A stretch of 64,000 nucleotides of DNA, taken from positions 94,404 to 158,403 of the forward strand of contig CAJFSY010000005.1 in assembly GCA_904419785.1 (NCBI GenBank), in the 5' to 3' direction. Made by a program: the position numbers and the translations under genes. Positions 9,805 to 19,832 of this stretch are shown here, piece after piece. This stretch comes from an uncultured Neglectibacter sp. GTDB taxonomy: Bacteria; Bacillota; Clostridia; Oscillospirales; Acutalibacteraceae. How positions within the stretch are numbered: position 1 is the stretch's first letter; every line of letters begins with the position of its first letter. The notes under the pieces were generated by a model. It was not told the DNA's origin. It was given only the letters and a program-made list of their open reading frames with translations, and searched no databases.

Positions 9805-10257
9805 TTAAATCCGAAACCCCGCCCGGCCGCGGGGCTTGATTTCCACTGTGATCTCGTTGCTGCTGGACAAATTGGAATCAATATCCAGCGTATATTTGAT
9901 GTCGATGCGGCCCCCTTGTTCTCCCAACGAAGAGAGCAAAGAGCTGGTGAACACACCGACGCTCAAAGTGCCGTAGCCTGTGTCATACAGACAGAGGTGG
10001 CGGCGGCCTTCTTCCAGAATCAGCCGTGTTGCCGACCCGGAACGCATCATGGTCACTTTGCCGGGTTCCACTTTCAGCACAGAGGTGTAAGATACCTTGG
10101 GGTTTTCCGTGTCGTATTCCTTATAAGCGATAAAACGAGCTCCGCCCCGATAGGTGTAGGCCCCTGTGGTGTTCAAGGTGATCTCTCCGGATGCTTCCCG
10201 AAAATCCGGATAATCTTGCCGGCCGATAATATTGATATCGTAATCGTCCTTTAACAT
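9805..10257 (-). CDS. DUF1934 (YwiB-like) protein
   Basis: About 150 aa beta-barrel-like protein adjacent to argS; GRARFIAYKEYD-like and MRSG motifs. Confidence 0.7.
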   Translation of the reverse strand: MLKDDYDINIIGRQDYPDFREASGEITLNTTGAYTYRGGARFIAYKEYDTENPKVSYTSVLKVEPGKVTMMRSGSATRLILEEGRRHLCLYDTGYGTLSVGVFTSSLLSSLGEQGGRIDIKYTLDIDSNLSSSNEITVEIKPRGRAGFRI

Positions 10258-10279
10258 TCCCGTTTCCTTCTTTCCCCGT

Positions 10280-11098
10280 TCAAATGGGGTAACTTTCAAT
10301 ATCGATACGTTGGGTGCGGCCTTCTACGCTGTGCCCCAGGAACAGTTCCGCCACGTTCATGAAATTTTCCGGGGTGTCTGTTACGAAATATCCCGCATCC
10401 CGCTGGGTGCCTTCCTGACAAAGCAGGTCTTTCTCTTGCAAGCACCGGGTCATGGCCAGCGCCGCTTCCCGCCCGCTGTCGATAAGCGTGACGCCCCGGC
10501 CCATAACAGAGGCGATAGTGGGGGCGATGATGGGATAGTGAGTGCAGCCCAGAATCAAGGTGTCGACCCCAGCCGCCCGTATAGGGGCCAAATACCGTTC
10601 CGCCACCAGCCGGGTCACTTCGTCCTGGGGAGACACGAAACCGCTTTCCACCAAGTGGACAAACAAAGGGCAAGGCTGTGGGAACACTTCCAGCTTGTGG
10701 TTGATACGCAGCAGCGCGCTCCGGTAAGAATCACTGGCGATGGTAGCCGCCGTGCCGATAACGCCGATCTTTCCATTTTTAGTAGCCGCCGCTGCTGCTT
10801 TGGCGCTGGGGCCGATCACGTCGATAAAGGGGACGCTCAGGGCTTCTCCCACACGGTGGGCCACAGAACTTACCGTGCCGCAGGCTGCCAGCACTGCTTT
10901 TACGTTTTGCGAAAGCAGAAAAGCCATGTCCTGCTTGGCATAGCGGAGAATAGTGTCGTTTCCCCGGGAACCGTAGGGCACCCGGCCTGTATCGCCAAAA
11001 TACACGATGCTTTCTCCCGGAAGCACTTGTTCCAGCTGTTTTACGGCAGTCAAGCCGCCTAAACCCGAGTCGAACACGCCGATGGGTCGGTTATCCAT
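10280..11098 (-). CDS. murI: Glutamate racemase
   Basis: PIGVFDSGLGGLTAVKQL, YFGDTGRVPYG, LILGCTHYPII. Confidence 0.95.
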   Translation of the reverse strand: MDNRPIGVFDSGLGGLTAVKQLEQVLPGESIVYFGDTGRVPYGSRGNDTILRYAKQDMAFLLSQNVKAVLAACGTVSSVAHRVGEALSVPFIDVIGPSAKAAAAATKNGKIGVIGTAATIASDSYRSALLRINHKLEVFPQPCPLFVHLVESGFVSPQDEVTRLVAERYLAPIRAAGVDTLILGCTHYPIIAPTIASVMGRGVTLIDSGREAALAMTRCLQEKDLLCQEGTQRDAGYFVTDTPENFMNVAELFLGHSVEGRTQRIDIESYPI

Positions 11099-11119
11099 GG
11101 AGACGCTCCCTTCCGGCCA

Positions 11120-12208
11120 TCACAGGCCCGCTTTTTGAAAAGCCAGGTCCACCAGTTTATCCAGAAGCTCGCTGTAAGTCAGCCCCATGGCCATCCACAG
11201 CTTGGGATACATACTGATCGAGGTGAAGCCCGGCAGAGTGTTTATCTCGTTCAAAATCACCCGGTGATCCCCTTCGGTCACGAAGAAATCCACACGGGCC
11301 AAACCAGAGCATCCCAGCAGACGGTAAGCACGCACCGCTGTCTGCCGGATCTTGTCGGATACTTCCTCGTCGATCCGGGCGGGAATGAAAAGCTGGCTGG
11401 TGCCGTTGATATATTTGTCGTCGTAGTCGTAAAATTGGGCGGAAGCGCCGATTTCCCCAATGATGGAAGCTTCCGCGTCGCGGTTGCCCAATACGGCGCA
11501 CTCTACTTCCTGGCCTTTGATGCCTTCTTCCACCACGATCTTGGAATCTTCCCGGGCCGCTTTTTCAATGGCGGCGTCCAGGTCCTCAAAACGCTCTACC
11601 TTGCTGACGCCTACGGAAGAGCCGGCGTTGGCGGGTTTGACAAACACCGGGAAATCCAGCCGGGCCTTTATCTTGTTTTTTATGGTCTCGGCTGCCGCGG
11701 TGAAACGGTCCGCGTAGAACCACAGGTAATGGGCCTGCTCGATATCCGCGTTGGAGAGCAGGGTGTGGGTGACGGCTTTGTCCATGCACACGGCGGAAGC
11801 CAAGGTGCCGCATCCCACATAGGGAACTCCCGAAAGCTGGAACAATCCCTGGATTGTGCCGTCTTCGCCATTCTTGCCGTGAAGGGCAGGGAAGATGACA
11901 TCCAGCGGGATAGTTTGCGCGTTACCGCCCCGAAGCACTACCAGCCCGTGAACGGAAGGGTCGGGAGAGAGGAACGCGGGCGCTGTAGGGCCTTGCTCCC
12001 AGGCGCCGCTGACAATGTCTTTCACGTCGCCGGTGTAAAGGCGCCATTCGCCTTTTTTCGTGATTCCAACCATATGCACGTCATATTTTTCCGCGGAAAG
12101 GTTTTCCAAAATGGAAGTGGCCGACATCCGGGAGACTTCATGTTCGGAGGAAGCCCCGCCAAAGATCACGGCCAGGCTCAGTTTGCCGCTTTTATTCATC
12201 GCGATCAC
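11120..12208 (-). CDS. ddl: D-alanine--D-alanine ligase
   Basis: VIFGGASSEHEVS, PALHGKNGEDGTIQGL, VILNEINTLPGFTSISMYPKLW. Confidence 0.95.
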   Translation of the reverse strand: MIAMNKSGKLSLAVIFGGASSEHEVSRMSATSILENLSAEKYDVHMVGITKKGEWRLYTGDVKDIVSGAWEQGPTAPAFLSPDPSVHGLVVLRGGNAQTIPLDVIFPALHGKNGEDGTIQGLFQLSGVPYVGCGTLASAVCMDKAVTHTLLSNADIEQAHYLWFYADRFTAAAETIKNKIKARLDFPVFVKPANAGSSVGVSKVERFEDLDAAIEKAAREDSKIVVEEGIKGQEVECAVLGNRDAEASIIGEIGASAQFYDYDDKYINGTSQLFIPARIDEEVSDKIRQTAVRAYRLLGCSGLARVDFFVTEGDHRVILNEINTLPGFTSISMYPKLWMAMGLTYSELLDKLVDLAFQKAGL

Positions 12209-12438
12209 ACCCCAATGTTGTGTTATAGTAAGGCCAGCAGGTCGCGGACCCGCGCCTTCCTTATTTATATTAAGAAAAGCAGACTTGATTCAATATTATA
12301 CTATGCCCGCAGGGATTTCGCAACTCTTTTCCCGTGGCTTTCCCATAGGCACCCTAAAAAAAGATAGACTTTTCCCGGCCGCCGTGCTATACTGATACCC
12401 AAATAATCACCTTAACAGGATTTATGGAGTGGATCATT

Positions 12439-13221
12439 TTGGATATAAAAGCCTTTGAGTTGATACAAAACGGCCTTTACGAGGAATTGGAAAAGCAGGG
12501 CTTCGGTGAACCCCAGCCTGTGGAAGATCCGGCGGGGCGGCTGGTGATGTTCGCCACCGAGGACGTAGCTTATGGACTTTTGTATGACAGCAAGCAGCAG
12601 CGTTTCGAACTGCGTTCCACCACCTTGAAAGAGGATGGTGAACCCGGTAACTGGCGCAGCTTGTCCCTGTGGCTGTTTGACGAAAAGGAAGGTACCCGGA
12701 GCGACGCCGAAAGCATCCTGAACGACTTCTTGGAAGTGGTGCGGGGGCCGAAGCGGGTGGCTGTGGTGCAGCAGAAGCGCCGGGGCAAGGACGGGGAACG
12801 GGTTGTGGACCCCTTGTTCTTCCTGAACCGTTTGGTGAATATCTTCCCGGAATTGAAGGATGAGCTCAATGAAGAGAAGATCATGTACGGCCAGGTGCGG
12901 TACATTACGTTTATCAAAGCCCATGTGGTGGCGCGCTGCCAAGATCTTGCCACCAGATATCCGGACAGCGACCCTATGAAAAAATTGTGCGCGCTGCTGG
13001 ACGATATGTATAAGAACGGCGACCTGGATACCCGTTCCATCGTCACCATGGGCCTGCTCAACAATTTGGATGACGGCGCGTTTAAAGTGTTCCAAGAGCG
13101 TGTGGGGGACGACCTGCGCAAAGATATTAAATTTACCCGGAAACTGAAAGGGAAGAAGATCAAGCCCGAACGCAAGAAAAAGAAGAAAAAGGTAGTGGCG
13201 AAACTTACGGACCGGCGGTAA
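12439..13221 (+). CDS. Conserved hypothetical protein with Lys-rich C-terminal tail
   Basis: 260 aa ORF ending KLKGKKIKPERKKKKKKVVAKLTDRR; start uncertain (ATG 12424 or TTG 12439). Confidence 0.65.
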   Translation: MDIKAFELIQNGLYEELEKQGFGEPQPVEDPAGRLVMFATEDVAYGLLYDSKQQRFELRSTTLKEDGEPGNWRSLSLWLFDEKEGTRSDAESILNDFLEVVRGPKRVAVVQQKRRGKDGERVVDPLFFLNRLVNIFPELKDELNEEKIMYGQVRYITFIKAHVVARCQDLATRYPDSDPMKKLCALLDDMYKNGDLDTRSIVTMGLLNNLDDGAFKVFQERVGDDLRKDIKFTRKLKGKKIKPERKKKKKKVVAKLTDRR

Positions 13222-13365
13222 ACGTCTTGTAAGGACAGTCGCCTGCTCTGTGCGGAAGGCAAAGAAGAGGGGAGCGGAAAGTCATCCGCTCCTTTTTGCT
13301 GTCCGCAGGGGGAGGAAAAACACCGGAAAAGCGGGCAATCCCTTGAAAATCCGGAAGGTTTTTTC

Positions 13366-13394
13366 TTGACAGAGCATACCGCTTGTGTTATACT
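13366..13394 (+). promoter_or_regulatory. Sigma-A type promoter of the rpmG-secE-nusG operon
   Basis: TTGACA 13366-13371, 17 bp, TATACT 13389-13394. Confidence 0.8.
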
Positions 13395-13499
13395 GATAGC
13401 ACCTCGAAAAAGAGGTTCTTTTTTTGCGCCTGTTTTTCTGAGGGAGGCCGGGGCGGATAAGCCCCAAAAATTTTTCCGTAAAACGGGAGGTGCCGACAA

Positions 13500-13649
13500 A
13501 TGCGAGTGAAGATCGTGCTGGCCTGCACTGAGTGCAAGCAGAGAAACTACAACACGAAGAAGAACAAGAAGAACGATCCCGACAGGCTGGAAATGAACAA
13601 GTACTGCAGGTTCTGCCGGAAGCACACCCTGCACAGGGAAACCAAGTAA
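13500..13649 (+). CDS. rpmG: 50S ribosomal protein L33, four-Cys (zinc-binding type)
   Basis: [49 protein letters not shown], 49 aa; below the ORF-track length cutoff. Confidence 0.95.
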   Translation: MRVKIVLACTECKQRNYNTKKNKKNDPDRLEMNKYCRFCRKHTLHRETK

Positions 13650-13661
13650 GGAGCAGAAGAC

Positions 13662-13898
13662 ATGGCTGAAAACGTCAAGAAGAACGAAAACGGCTTTGTC
13701 CGTTTCTTCAAGCGCGTGGCGAAATTCTTCCACGACTGCAAGGGTGAGGTCAAAAAGATCGTTTGGCCCACTCCTAAGGCTACATTCAAGAACACCGGTA
13801 TTGTGCTGGTGACCATTATTGTAGTGGCCTTGTTCGTTTTCCTGCTGGACACTGTGTTCATGAACCTTCTGGGTCTTGTGATGGACGTGGCCAGATAA
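13662..13898 (+). CDS. secE: Preprotein translocase subunit SecE
   Basis: FFKRVAKFFHDCKGEVKKIVWPTPKATFKNT plus one TM; between rpmG and nusG. Confidence 0.95.
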   Translation: MAENVKKNENGFVRFFKRVAKFFHDCKGEVKKIVWPTPKATFKNTGIVLVTIIVVALFVFLLDTVFMNLLGLVMDVAR

Positions 13899-13935
13899 CA
13901 TCTCTTTTTGGGTTTCAGGAAAGCGGAGGTAGCAG

Positions 13936-14460
13936 ATGGCTGAAGAAGCAAAATGGTATGTGGTGCACACCTATTCCGGGTATGAGAACAAAGTGGCTTC
14001 CAACTTGGAAAAAACGGTGGAAAACCGCCAACTGCAGGATCTGATCCAAGAGATCCGGGTGCCCACCGAAAAGGTGACGGAGATCACCGAATCGGGCAAG
14101 CGCAAGGAAGTGGAACGAAAGGTCTTTCCCGGCTATGTCATCGTGAAAATGGTGATGACTGACGAATCTTGGTACGCGGTGCGCAATATCCGCGGATGCA
14201 CAGGATTTGTGGGTCCCTCCTCCAAGCCCATTCCGCTGACGGAGGACGAAGTGGCCCGGCTGGGTATTGACAAGAAAGAGGTCGAGGTCAGCTATACGGT
14301 AGGCGATTCGGTGAACATCGTGGACGGGCCCTTGGAGGGCTTCGTGGGCACGGTGGAAGAGATGGACGTGGAGAAAAACCGCGTGCGGGTCACCGTTTCT
14401 ATGTTCGGCCGGGAAACCCCCGTCGAACTGGAGCTGGACCAGGCCGAGCCCGTAGACTAA
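13936..14460 (+). CDS. nusG: Transcription termination/antitermination protein NusG
   Basis: AKWYVVHTYSGYENKV, FPGYVIVKMVMTDESWY, KOW domain. Confidence 0.97.
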   Translation: MAEEAKWYVVHTYSGYENKVASNLEKTVENRQLQDLIQEIRVPTEKVTEITESGKRKEVERKVFPGYVIVKMVMTDESWYAVRNIRGCTGFVGPSSKPIPLTEDEVARLGIDKKEVEVSYTVGDSVNIVDGPLEGFVGTVEEMDVEKNRVRVTVSMFGRETPVELELDQAEPVD

Positions 14461-14619
14461 AGCGGGCAGGGGACCGCGCCCTTGATACGCGGAACGTTTT
14501 TAGACAGCAAGCGGGTTTCCCGCTTTGATTGTGAGGGGCATTGCCCCTGTGGGAGGTACAGCTGAAATCTTTGTCACGGCTGCGCCGTCATCCACCACGA
14601 ATTTTGGAGGTGCAAACAA

Positions 14620-15048
14620 ATGGCTCAGAAGGTTACGGGCTTTATCAAGCTCCAGATCCCTGCCGGCAAAGCGACTCCGGCGGCACCGCCTGTAGGTCCC
14701 GCGCTCGGCCAGCATGGCGTTAACATTATGGCGTTTACTAAGGAATTCAATGAGCGTACCAAGAATGACGTGGGCCTCATTATCCCCGTGGTGATTACGG
14801 TCTATGCTGACCGTTCTTTCACCTTTATCACCAAGACCCCTCCGGCCGCTGTGCTGATTAAGAAAGCCTGCGGGATTGAGACGGCTTCCGGTGAGCCCAA
14901 CAAGAAGAAGATCGCCAAAATCACCCGCGAGCAGGTGCAGAAGATCGCCGAGCAGAAAATGCCCGACTTGAACGCTTCCTCCGTCGAGAGTGCTATGAGC
15001 ATGATCGCCGGCACCGCCCGCAGCATGGGTATCGAAGTAGTAGATTAA
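14620..15048 (+). CDS. rplK: 50S ribosomal protein L11
   Basis: [31 protein letters not shown]. Confidence 0.98.
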   Translation: MAQKVTGFIKLQIPAGKATPAAPPVGPALGQHGVNIMAFTKEFNERTKNDVGLIIPVVITVYADRSFTFITKTPPAAVLIKKACGIETASGEPNKKKIAKITREQVQKIAEQKMPDLNASSVESAMSMIAGTARSMGIEVVD

Positions 15049-15104
15049 TTCCCGGGTGGGAGGAAATCTTTGGATCCGATATTTACCACTGGAGGAAAGA
15101 AACA

Positions 15105-15797
15105 ATGAAACACGGAAAAAAATATGTGGAAGGCGCAAAGCTCATCGACCGCAGCAAGCTGTATGACACTGCTGAGGCTTTGGACATCTGCGTCAAGACT
15201 GGTACCGCTAAGTTCGACGAGACTGTCGAGTTGCATGTAAAGCTGGGCGTTGACGGCCGTCACGCTGACCAGCAGGTTCGCGGCGCTATCGTGCTGCCCA
15301 ACGGCACTGGCAAGAGCGTACGTGTTCTGGTTATCTGCAAGCCTGAGAAAGAAGAGGACGCCAAGAACGCTGGCGCCGATTTCGTAGGCGGCGAGGAAAT
15401 GGTCCAGAAGATCCAGTCCGAAAACTGGATGGACTTCGACGTGCTGATCACCACTCCCGATATGATGGGTCTGGTAGGCCGTCTGGGCCGTGTCCTGGGT
15501 CCCCGTGGCTTGATGCCCAACCCCAAGGCTGGTACTGTGACTCCCGATATCGGCAAGGCTGTCACCGACGCCAAAGCCGGTAAGATCGAGTACCGCTTGG
15601 ATAAGACCAACATCATTCACTGCCCCATCGGCAAGGTGTCTTTCGGCACTCAGAAGCTTCAGGAGAACTTTGACACCCTGATGGATGCCATTGTTAAGGC
15701 GAAGCCTTCTGCCGCAAAGGGTCAGTATGTGCGTTCCTGTGTGGTTAGCGCCACCATGGGCCCCGGCGTGAAGATCAATCCCGCAAAGTTTATCTAA
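15105..15797 (+). CDS. rplA: 50S ribosomal protein L1
   Basis: [35 protein letters not shown]. Confidence 0.98.
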   Translation: MKHGKKYVEGAKLIDRSKLYDTAEALDICVKTGTAKFDETVELHVKLGVDGRHADQQVRGAIVLPNGTGKSVRVLVICKPEKEEDAKNAGADFVGGEEMVQKIQSENWMDFDVLITTPDMMGLVGRLGRVLGPRGLMPNPKAGTVTPDIGKAVTDAKAGKIEYRLDKTNIIHCPIGKVSFGTQKLQENFDTLMDAIVKAKPSAAKGQYVRSCVVSATMGPGVKINPAKFI

Positions 15798-15813
15798 GCG
15801 GTGAATTTTAGGC

Positions 15814-15842
15814 TTGACAAAGTCTGTCTTGTTCTGTATAAT
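15814..15842 (+). promoter_or_regulatory. Sigma-A type promoter of rplJ-rplL
   Basis: TTGACA 15814-15819, 17 bp, TATAAT 15837-15842. Confidence 0.85.
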
Positions 15843-15849
15843 AATAGAG

Positions 15850-16055
15850 CTGTCCATCCAAAGACAGCAGGTTTATAAACGGTTTTGTCCGGCCTGCCGA
15901 GGAAAGACGAGCAAATGGAAAAGGAGTTTAGGCTCCTATGTGCAAGAGACGCTCTTTATGAGATTTGTTTCTTGCTTTCCTGTGATTTGCTTGCAACGCC
16001 TTTCCGAGGTTTCCCGGAAAGGCGTTTTTTGATTTACTTTCACGATCCGGAGGTG
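15850..16055 (+). promoter_or_regulatory. L10 (rplJL) ribosomal protein leader with terminator-like hairpin
   Basis: Position upstream of rplJ; structured leader ending in AACGCCTTTCCgaggtttccCGGAAAGGCGTTTTTT at about 15993-16029. Confidence 0.8.
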
Positions 16056-16062
16056 AAACGAA

Positions 16063-16593
16063 TTGCCCAGCGAGAAGATTTTGGAACAAAAGAAACAGCA
16101 AGTTGCTCAGTTGGTGGAAGCTTTTAAAAATGCTAACGTGGGCGTGCTGGTGAACTATGAAGGCATCACGGTGGAGAAGGATACCAAGCTGCGTAAACAG
16201 CTCCGCGAAGCCGGCTGCGAATACAAGGTTGTCAAGAACACCCTGTTGAGCCTGGCTTTTAAAGAGGCTGGAATCGAAGGCTTGGATGAGCATCTCAACG
16301 GCGCTACTGCTATCGCTTACAGCGAGAATGGCTATGTGGACGCTCCCAAAATCCTTTCCGATTATGCCAAGGATAACGAGGACTTCACAGTGAAGGCCGG
16401 CTTTATTGACGGCGCCGCTGTAGACGCCAAGAGCATTGGCGATCTGGCCAAGCTGCCTCCCAAGGAGGTTTTGGTGGCCCAGGTGCTCGGCGGGTTCAAC
16501 GCTCCTATTCAGGGCTTTGCCAATGTGCTCAACGGCACACTGCGCGGCCTGGTTATCGCCCTCAACGCTATTGCCGAGAAGCAGAGCGCGTAA
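16063..16593 (+). CDS. rplJ: 50S ribosomal protein L10 (TTG start)
   Basis: MPSEKILEQKKQQVAQL, NYEGITVEKDTKLRKQLREAG, upstream of rplL. Confidence 0.96.
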   Translation: MPSEKILEQKKQQVAQLVEAFKNANVGVLVNYEGITVEKDTKLRKQLREAGCEYKVVKNTLLSLAFKEAGIEGLDEHLNGATAIAYSENGYVDAPKILSDYAKDNEDFTVKAGFIDGAAVDAKSIGDLAKLPPKEVLVAQVLGGFNAPIQGFANVLNGTLRGLVIALNAIAEKQSA

Positions 16594-16672
16594 AAAGGGA
16601 TTTTGTTGGGCTGCTGCCTGACACTATAATTTTAATTTTGCTATCAACTATTTTACATGGAGGTATTCTATC

Positions 16673-17050
16673 ATGTCTGAGAAAGTTACCAACCTGATTG
16701 AAGAAGTTAAGGCCCTTACTGTTCTGGAGCTCTCTGAGCTGGTTAAGGCTCTGGAGGAAGAGTTCGGCGTTTCCGCTGCTGCTCCCGCTGCTGTTGCTGT
16801 GGCTGCTCCCGCTGCTGCTGCTCCCGCTGCTGAAGAGAAGACCGAGTTCGACGTGGTTCTGAAGTCTGGCGGCGCTAACAAGATCAACGTTATCAAGGTT
16901 GTTAAGGAAGTTACCGGCCTGGGCCTGAAGGAAGCCAAGGCTCTGGTTGACGAGGCTCCCAAGACCGTTAAGGAAGGCGTTTCCAAGGACGACGCTGAGG
17001 CTCTGAAGGCTAAGCTGGTTGAGGCTGGCGCTGAAGTGGAACTGAAGTAA
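16673..17050 (+). CDS. rplL: 50S ribosomal protein L7/L12
   Basis: Ala-rich hinge and [47 protein letters not shown]. Confidence 0.98.
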   Translation: MSEKVTNLIEEVKALTVLELSELVKALEEEFGVSAAAPAAVAVAAPAAAAPAAEEKTEFDVVLKSGGANKINVIKVVKEVTGLGLKEAKALVDEAPKTVKEGVSKDDAEALKAKLVEAGAEVELK

Positions 17051-17067
17051 GTTTCAATTTCCGGATT

Positions 17068-17102
17068 AAAAAGCTCACGGGTATTCCGTGGGCTTTTTTG
17101 TT
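17068..17102 (+). terminator. Terminator after rplL
   Basis: AAAAAGCTCACGGgtattCCGTGGGCTTTTTTG. Confidence 0.85.
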
Positions 17103-17205
17103 TTGCTAATAAACCTATTGCGTTGAAAGAGTGAAAAGAAGCATTGACTTTCAAGAATGCCATGAGTAAAATGAAAGTACATTTTGCAATAGGAGGAGAA
17201 CAGCT

Positions 17206-18360
17206 ATGCAGGACAAATTTTTGGGAATCACCCCGCCTATGGGGTGGAATTCCTGGAACACTTTCACTTGGAATATTCATGACAAGCTGATTCGTGAAAC
17301 CGCTGATGTCATGGTAGAAAGCGGGTTGAAAGACGCCGGTTATGAGTATGTGGTGATCGACGATTGCTGGAGTTTGAAACAGCGGGACGAGAACGGCTAC
17401 TTAGTGGCTGATCCCCAAAAGTTCCCTGAGGGAATGAAGGCTGTGGCAGATTATGTCCATAGCAAGGGACTGAAATTCGGTATGTATTCTTGCTGTGGCA
17501 CCCATACCTGCGCCGGATATCCCGGCAGTTTCGAGCATGAGTTCCAAGACGCGGAGACATTTGCTTCCTGGGGCGTGGATTATCTGAAATATGATAACTG
17601 CTATAAGCCTCGCCACGCGGATGGTGAAATGCTTTATAAGCGGATGTCCTTGGCGTTGCGCAACTGCGGAAGAGATATCTTGTTTTCCGCCTGCAACTGG
17701 GGCACGGATAATGTCCATCAGTGGATTCAAGGTTCCGGAGCCCAGCTGTTCCGCTCTACCGGTGACATTCAAGACAGCTGGGAATCCATTAAGAACCTGG
17801 CCACTTCCCAGATCGATAAGATGCCCTTCTCCGGCCCCTATTGCCACAACGATATCGATATGTTAGTAGTTGGTATGCACGGCGGAAGCAATAATGAATA
17901 TATCGGCAAGATCGGTGGCTGTACGGATGAGGAGTATCGCACGCACTTCTCCCTGTGGGCGTTGATGAATTCCCCCTTGATGATCGGCTGTGATATTCGT
18001 TCCATGAGCGATGTGACAAAAGAAACGTTGACCAATGCTGATGTGATTGCCATCAATCAGGATTTGGAGTGCCGTGGGCCTTATTGTGTCCGTCAGTGGA
18101 ACAACCCTGAGAATGTGTTGGCTCTTATCAAGCCCATGAGCGATGGTTCTTTGGCCATTGGGATGTTCAATTTCAGCGATGTGAAAAGTGAGATGTCCCT
18201 ACAATTTTGGGATTTGGGTTTGCCTGTGGCAGCCGGAGTGGGCCTGGAAATGTATAACTGCTGGACCCATCAGACAGAGGGCCGTTTCTTCGAGCGTTAC
18301 GCTGGGATGATCGAGCCTCATGGCTGCTTGGTGTTCCGGGCTAAGCTGGCGCGGAAGTGA
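17206..18360 (+). CDS. Alpha-galactosidase, GH27-like
   Basis: TPPMGWNSWNTF, DAGYEYVVIDDCW, WGVDYLKYDNCY, FSLWALMNSPLMIGCD. Confidence 0.93.
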   Translation: MQDKFLGITPPMGWNSWNTFTWNIHDKLIRETADVMVESGLKDAGYEYVVIDDCWSLKQRDENGYLVADPQKFPEGMKAVADYVHSKGLKFGMYSCCGTHTCAGYPGSFEHEFQDAETFASWGVDYLKYDNCYKPRHADGEMLYKRMSLALRNCGRDILFSACNWGTDNVHQWIQGSGAQLFRSTGDIQDSWESIKNLATSQIDKMPFSGPYCHNDIDMLVVGMHGGSNNEYIGKIGGCTDEEYRTHFSLWALMNSPLMIGCDIRSMSDVTKETLTNADVIAINQDLECRGPYCVRQWNNPENVLALIKPMSDGSLAIGMFNFSDVKSEMSLQFWDLGLPVAAGVGLEMYNCWTHQTEGRFFERYAGMIEPHGCLVFRAKLARK

Positions 18361-18563
18361 TGGCGAATTATCAGACGTGCAAGAAATGCGGAGCTCCCTT
18401 GGGCGGGGATGATATCGCTATTTTCCGAAAGCTGGTCAATCGAATGGCGGAAGAATTTTTTTGCATCGATTGTTTGGCGGATTATTTTGATTGTCCCCGA
18501 GAAGAGATTGAAAAGCGCATCCGGTGGTATCGGGAGAGCGGGGAGTGCACCTTGTTTCGATGA
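18357..18563 (+). CDS. Small zinc-ribbon-like protein (two CxxC motifs)
   Basis: Overlaps alpha-galactosidase stop; CKKCG...CIDC...C. Confidence 0.65.
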   Translation: MMANYQTCKKCGAPLGGDDIAIFRKLVNRMAEEFFCIDCLADYFDCPREEIEKRIRWYRESGECTLFR

Positions 18564-18766
18564 AATTACCTTTATTTTGTGTTTTTTCTGAAAAAAACCT
18601 GTTTTTGTTCCTGTATTTTGACAGCAGATGTGAATAGTTTGTGAACAATTAAAAATGCGCTTGCAATCTTGGAATGGCCGTGCTAGAATGTAACCAAATT
18701 GTAACAGTTGTCATTGAAGTGTAACTTTCTACATCGTGGGGCGGCTTCGGAAAGGAGTGTGCTGGA

Positions 18767-19111
18767 ATGCGGAAAAGGACTCTGAAAAACTTATTCTCAT
18801 TCTTGTTGGTACTGGTTTTAACGGTTTGCACAGTGGCCACTTTAAGCATGGTCACTCAGGCCAAAACTGACCCAACTCTTCCGGTGGTTGAGAAAACTAT
18901 TCCTGCCACGGAACTTTCCGCTTCCATTTCTCATTCGTTAGTTGCGTCGCCTTTAGTTTGCGTTGGCGGTTTTCTGTTGGTGCTGGTCATTGTAGTATTT
19001 GGTTTGACCATGTATCGCAGAGATAAACGCCGCGGGAAAGAAACGCCACAGGGAAAGCGCAGTTATATTCCTCGGGCGGACATGTCCTTCGTAGGCAAAA
19101 ACAGAGTATAA
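18767..19111 (+). CDS. Small membrane-anchored protein with N-terminal signal-like helix and a second TM
   Basis: MRKRTLKNLFSFLLVLVLTVCTVATL and VCVGGFLLVLVIVVFGLTMYRRDKRRG; AGGAG RBS. Confidence 0.6.
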   Translation: MRKRTLKNLFSFLLVLVLTVCTVATLSMVTQAKTDPTLPVVEKTIPATELSASISHSLVASPLVCVGGFLLVLVIVVFGLTMYRRDKRRGKETPQGKRSYIPRADMSFVGKNRV

Positions 19112-19215
19112 GGGTTTTCGTCCTTTCATATTTTACCTCGGAACAGGGCCGGCAGTTTTGCCGGTCCTGTTTTTGTCTTTTAGCACGTAGCATAATGGAG
19201 GACTAAACTGTATAT

Positions 19216-19256
19216 AAAAAGCACTTTCGGAACTGTGTTTTCCGAAAGTGCTTTTT
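19216..19256. terminator. Bidirectional terminator hairpin
   Basis: AAAAAGCACTTTCGGaactgtgtttTCCGAAAGTGCTTTTT. Confidence 0.85.
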
Positions 19257-19260
19257 GACT

Positions 19261-19797
19261 TTAAATTTGCTGTGTTGTTTGTAGAAGGTCCATCAGCCGT
19301 GTTAGATTTTCTTCCACCGGTCTTGTGCTGTCTAAAGAAATGACTGGGCAGGTGAGAGTGGAAAGCCATTCCTCGACTTCACGGTCATCGCGCTGCGCAG
19401 CAAAGGAAAGGAATCTGCTTTCTCTTTCGTATAAATCGCCGCCGGGCAGCATTCTAGCCCCAAATTTTTGCCAGGAACGCTGGAATACTCTTTGCGCCCG
19501 TGTTTTTTGATCAGCTCGCAGCCAAATAGCGCAGGTATACAGGGAAGTTATGGTTTCTCCGTAGTTCCCCTTGACTGCGGCAAGGACAAAATTGCGGCAG
19601 CTTTGCGCGCGTTCCAGCAAAATAGCGGAAGCTTCCTCCCGGGAGTGTGAAACCGCGTAAGGATAGTCCCCGGTATCTTTTGGGAAAAAGCAATCTTCAA
19701 TGTCGATGAATTCCCAATCCAGCCGGTTGGCCAAGGCTTTTCCCAAAGTGCTTTTTCCGCTGCCATTGCAGCCGCAGATGATGATCCCTTTTCCCAT
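19261..19797 (-). CDS. P-loop kinase (shikimate/gluconate kinase-like)
   Basis: GIIICGCNGSGKSTLGKALANRLDWEFIDIEDCFF. Confidence 0.7.
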   Translation of the reverse strand: MGKGIIICGCNGSGKSTLGKALANRLDWEFIDIEDCFFPKDTGDYPYAVSHSREEASAILLERAQSCRNFVLAAVKGNYGETITSLYTCAIWLRADQKTRAQRVFQRSWQKFGARMLPGGDLYERESRFLSFAAQRDDREVEEWLSTLTCPVISLDSTRPVEENLTRLMDLLQTTQQI

Positions 19798-19832
19798 GGA
19801 TGGCTGCTTCCTAAGATTTGCTCATGGAGAAC

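Noticed and set aside
11135-12367. 410-aa plus-strand ORF
   Set aside because: Antisense to ddl, no recognisable domain.
12570-13970. 466-aa minus-strand ORF
   Set aside because: Antisense to the conserved hypothetical, rpmG, secE and start of nusG; low-complexity translation, no family signature.
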